Source: a bacterium (GTDB taxonomy: Bacteria; Actinomycetota; Acidimicrobiia; Acidimicrobiales; Bin134). From it: DNA of 6,269 bases. Each line of letters starts with the position of its first letter. Positions within the stretch are counted from its first letter, which is position 1. Below, piece by piece: positions 4,996-6,269 of this stretch. The notes under the pieces were generated by a model that was not told where the DNA came from, made no database searches, and saw nothing but the letters and a program-made list of their open reading frames with translations. The position numbers and the translations under genes were made by a program. The DNA lies in NCBI GenBank assembly GCA_028820035.1, contig JAPPKI010000487.1, forward strand, positions 1 through 6,269, read 5' to 3'.

Positions 4996-6135
4996 ATGGA
5001 GATCCATGGGACATGCAAGCCTGGCTTCGAGGCGGTCCGGGATGCGTTCGAGGCCAACTTCGACGAGGGGCTGGAGGTTGGCGCGGCTGCGGCGGTGAGC
5101 TTGGACGGCGAGTTCGTGGTCGACATCTGGGGCGGTGACGCCGACACCGACGGCACACCTTGGCAGCGCGACACCATCGTCAACGTCTACTCCACCACCA
5201 AGACCATGGCCGCCACCTGCATGCTGATGCTGGCCGACCGGGGCGAGCTCGACTTCGACGCTCCCGTGGCCCAGTACTGGCCCGAGTTCGCCCAGAACGG
5301 CAAGGAGGGCGTGCTCGTGAGCCACGTGATGGCCCACACAGCCGGGGTGCCCGGCTTCGACCCGCCGTTGGCCACCATCGAGCAGCTCTACGACCTCGAA
5401 GCCGTGGCCGACAACCTCGCGGCCCAGGCTCCGTGGTGGCAGCCGGGCACCGCCTCGGGCTACCACGCCATCAGCCAAGGCAACTTGCAGGGCGAGATCC
5501 TCTACCGCATCACCGGGCGCCGCATGGCCGACTGGTTCCGCACCGAGGTGGCCGAGCCTCTCGGCGCCGACTTCTGGATGAGCGTGCCCGCCTCCGAGGA
5601 CCACCGGGTGGGCGCGCTGGTGCCACCGGTGTTCAGCGGCGACAAGCTCACCATCAACGGGCAGGAGGTGTCGGCCGACTCCATCGCGGTGCGTGCCCTG
5701 TTAAGCGCGCCCATGACCGCCACCGAGCCTGCTACCCGGGAGTGGCGGGCCGCGGAGATCCCCGCCGCGGGCGGGTTCGGCAACGCCCGGTCGGTCGCCC
5801 GCATCCACGCCGCGCTGGCGTGCGGCGGAACCCTCGATGGTGTCCGGCTGATGTCGGAGGCCGGCGTGCGGCGGGCCCTGGAGGAGCAGACCGACGGCAT
5901 CGACCAGGTGCTGATGGTGCGCCTGCGCCACGGGCTCGGCTTCGGGTTCCAGCTCGGCGAGACGTTCACCACCGAGCCGGGCCAGATGTTCTGGGGCGGC
6001 TGGGGCGGATCCCTGGCCGCGATCGACCTCGACGCCCGCCTGAGCGTCGCCTACGTCATGAACCGCATGGACGCCGACCTTATGGGCGACATGCGTGGCC
6101 GCCGGATCGCCGACGCCGTACGGACCTGCCTGTAG
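4996..6135 (+). CDS. Serine hydrolase, beta-lactamase class C fold (family VIII esterase-like)
   Basis: A 379-residue protein from ATG 4996 to TAG 6133-6135. The start is supported by the family-typical opening MEIHGTCKPGFEAVRDAFEA and by the absence of an in-frame start nearby upstream, although ribosome binding is weak (only a G-run directly before the ATG). The nucleophile motif S-x-x-K is STTK at residues 66-69 (IVNVYSTTKTM). The tyrosine motif is Y156 in GYHAISQGNLQGEI, matching the 'GYHAxxxGxLxGE' form of EstB-like esterases rather than Y-x-N. The KTG position is taken by W333-G334-G335 in FWGGWGGS, the WGG form I recall from family VIII carboxylesterases. No signal peptide is present, so it is cytoplasmic. 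This favours an ester hydrolase over a true beta-lactamase; the substrate is unknown. The length is normal for the family and the gene appears intact. It is transcribed divergently from the NTF2-like gene across a 134-bp spacer. Confidence 0.95.
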   Translation: MEIHGTCKPGFEAVRDAFEANFDEGLEVGAAAAVSLDGEFVVDIWGGDADTDGTPWQRDTIVNVYSTTKTMAATCMLMLADRGELDFDAPVAQYWPEFAQNGKEGVLVSHVMAHTAGVPGFDPPLATIEQLYDLEAVADNLAAQAPWWQPGTASGYHAISQGNLQGEILYRITGRRMADWFRTEVAEPLGADFWMSVPASEDHRVGALVPPVFSGDKLTINGQEVSADSIAVRALLSAPMTATEPATREWRAAEIPAAGGFGNARSVARIHAALACGGTLDGVRLMSEAGVRRALEEQTDGIDQVLMVRLRHGLGFGFQLGETFTTEPGQMFWGGWGGSLAAIDLDARLSVAYVMNRMDADLMGDMRGRRIADAVRTCL

Positions 6136-6139
6136 TCGC

Positions 6140-6269
6140 CTAGTCCTCGCCGATGTCCTCGTTCCAGAGGTCGGGCTCGGCCGCCATGAACTCCTCCATC
6201 ATGGCCACGCACGCCTCGTCGTCGAGCACGGTCACCCTCACGCCCCGCTCGGCCAGCAGGGCCTCCTCG
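6140..6269 (-). CDS. C-terminal end of an unidentified protein (continues beyond right edge)
   Basis: A minus-strand frame enters from the right edge and ends at TAG 6142-6140. All 42 visible sense codons end in G or C, which is strong evidence for real coding in this genome. The visible tail runs EEALLAERGVRVTVLDDEAC, then VAMMEEFMAAEPDLWNEDIG, then ED. It looks like the end of a soluble, acidic protein: a short strand (RVTVL), a helix (DEACVAMMEEFM) and an acidic terminus with PDLWNEDIGED. I do not recognise the family from this fragment. Its stop lies 4 bp from that of the convergent esterase gene, with no room for a separate terminator. Confidence 0.8.
   Translation of the reverse strand, partial: EEALLAERGVRVTVLDDEACVAMMEEFMAAEPDLWNEDIGED

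Noticed and set aside
4657..5604. Long minus-strand open frame (315 codons) running across the esterase start and the NTF2-like gene.
   Set aside because: Its translation is rich in Gly, Val, His and Arg with no motifs, and it overlaps two well-supported genes. It is a by-product of high GC content.
5160..6143. Plus-strand open frame of 327 codons inside the esterase gene.
   Set aside because: The translation is Arg/Pro/Gly-rich, typical of a shifted frame. The other frame carries the full set of esterase motifs.

Overview
The window is a high-GC stretch (about two-thirds G+C by eye, with codon third positions mostly G or C). It has short intergenic gaps, GTG starts, GC-rich hairpins without T-tracts and shadow reading frames on both strands. 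This fits an actinobacterial chromosome (mycobacterial or Acidimicrobiia-like), but no gene here fixes the genus. There are no rRNA, tRNA, insertion-sequence, phage or CRISPR signatures.

Layout, left to right. (1) 1-1129 (+): 3' part of a large polytopic membrane protein of the DUF2339 type. (2) 1117-1965 (-): a stand-alone ankyrin-repeat protein, convergent with and overlapping the end of the first gene by 13 bp. (3) A 70-bp divergent spacer, then 2036-2761 (+): a six-helix membrane protein of unknown function with visibly less GC-biased codons than its neighbours. (4) 2762-3001: no intact gene. It holds a coding-like remnant resembling the end of a small helix-turn-helix protein, and a hairpin at each side. 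(5) 4861 to 3002 (-): a probable catabolic or secondary-metabolism cluster, in transcription order an NTF2/SnoaL-like protein, a classical short-chain dehydrogenase/reductase starting at GTG, and a single-domain VOC (glyoxalase/dioxygenase-fold) protein. The first two genes are 17 bp apart; the third lies 121 bp further on, after a hairpin and a candidate promoter of its own. (6) A 134-bp divergent spacer with a candidate promoter and a perfect 6-7-6 inverted repeat, then 4996-6135 (+): a serine hydrolase of the class C beta-lactamase fold, most like family VIII carboxylesterases. (7) 6140-6269 (-): the last 42 codons of a gene running in from the right edge.

The NTF2-like, SDR, VOC and esterase genes would make sense together as enzymes acting on a small hydrophobic, ester or ketone substrate, but the sequence does not identify that substrate. 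I found no convincing new defence, mobile or regulatory system. The points most worth a second look are the decayed helix-turn-helix remnant, the operator-like inverted repeat between the NTF2-like and esterase genes, and a TTGCGT -35-like hexamer shared by two candidate promoters of the minus-strand cluster.
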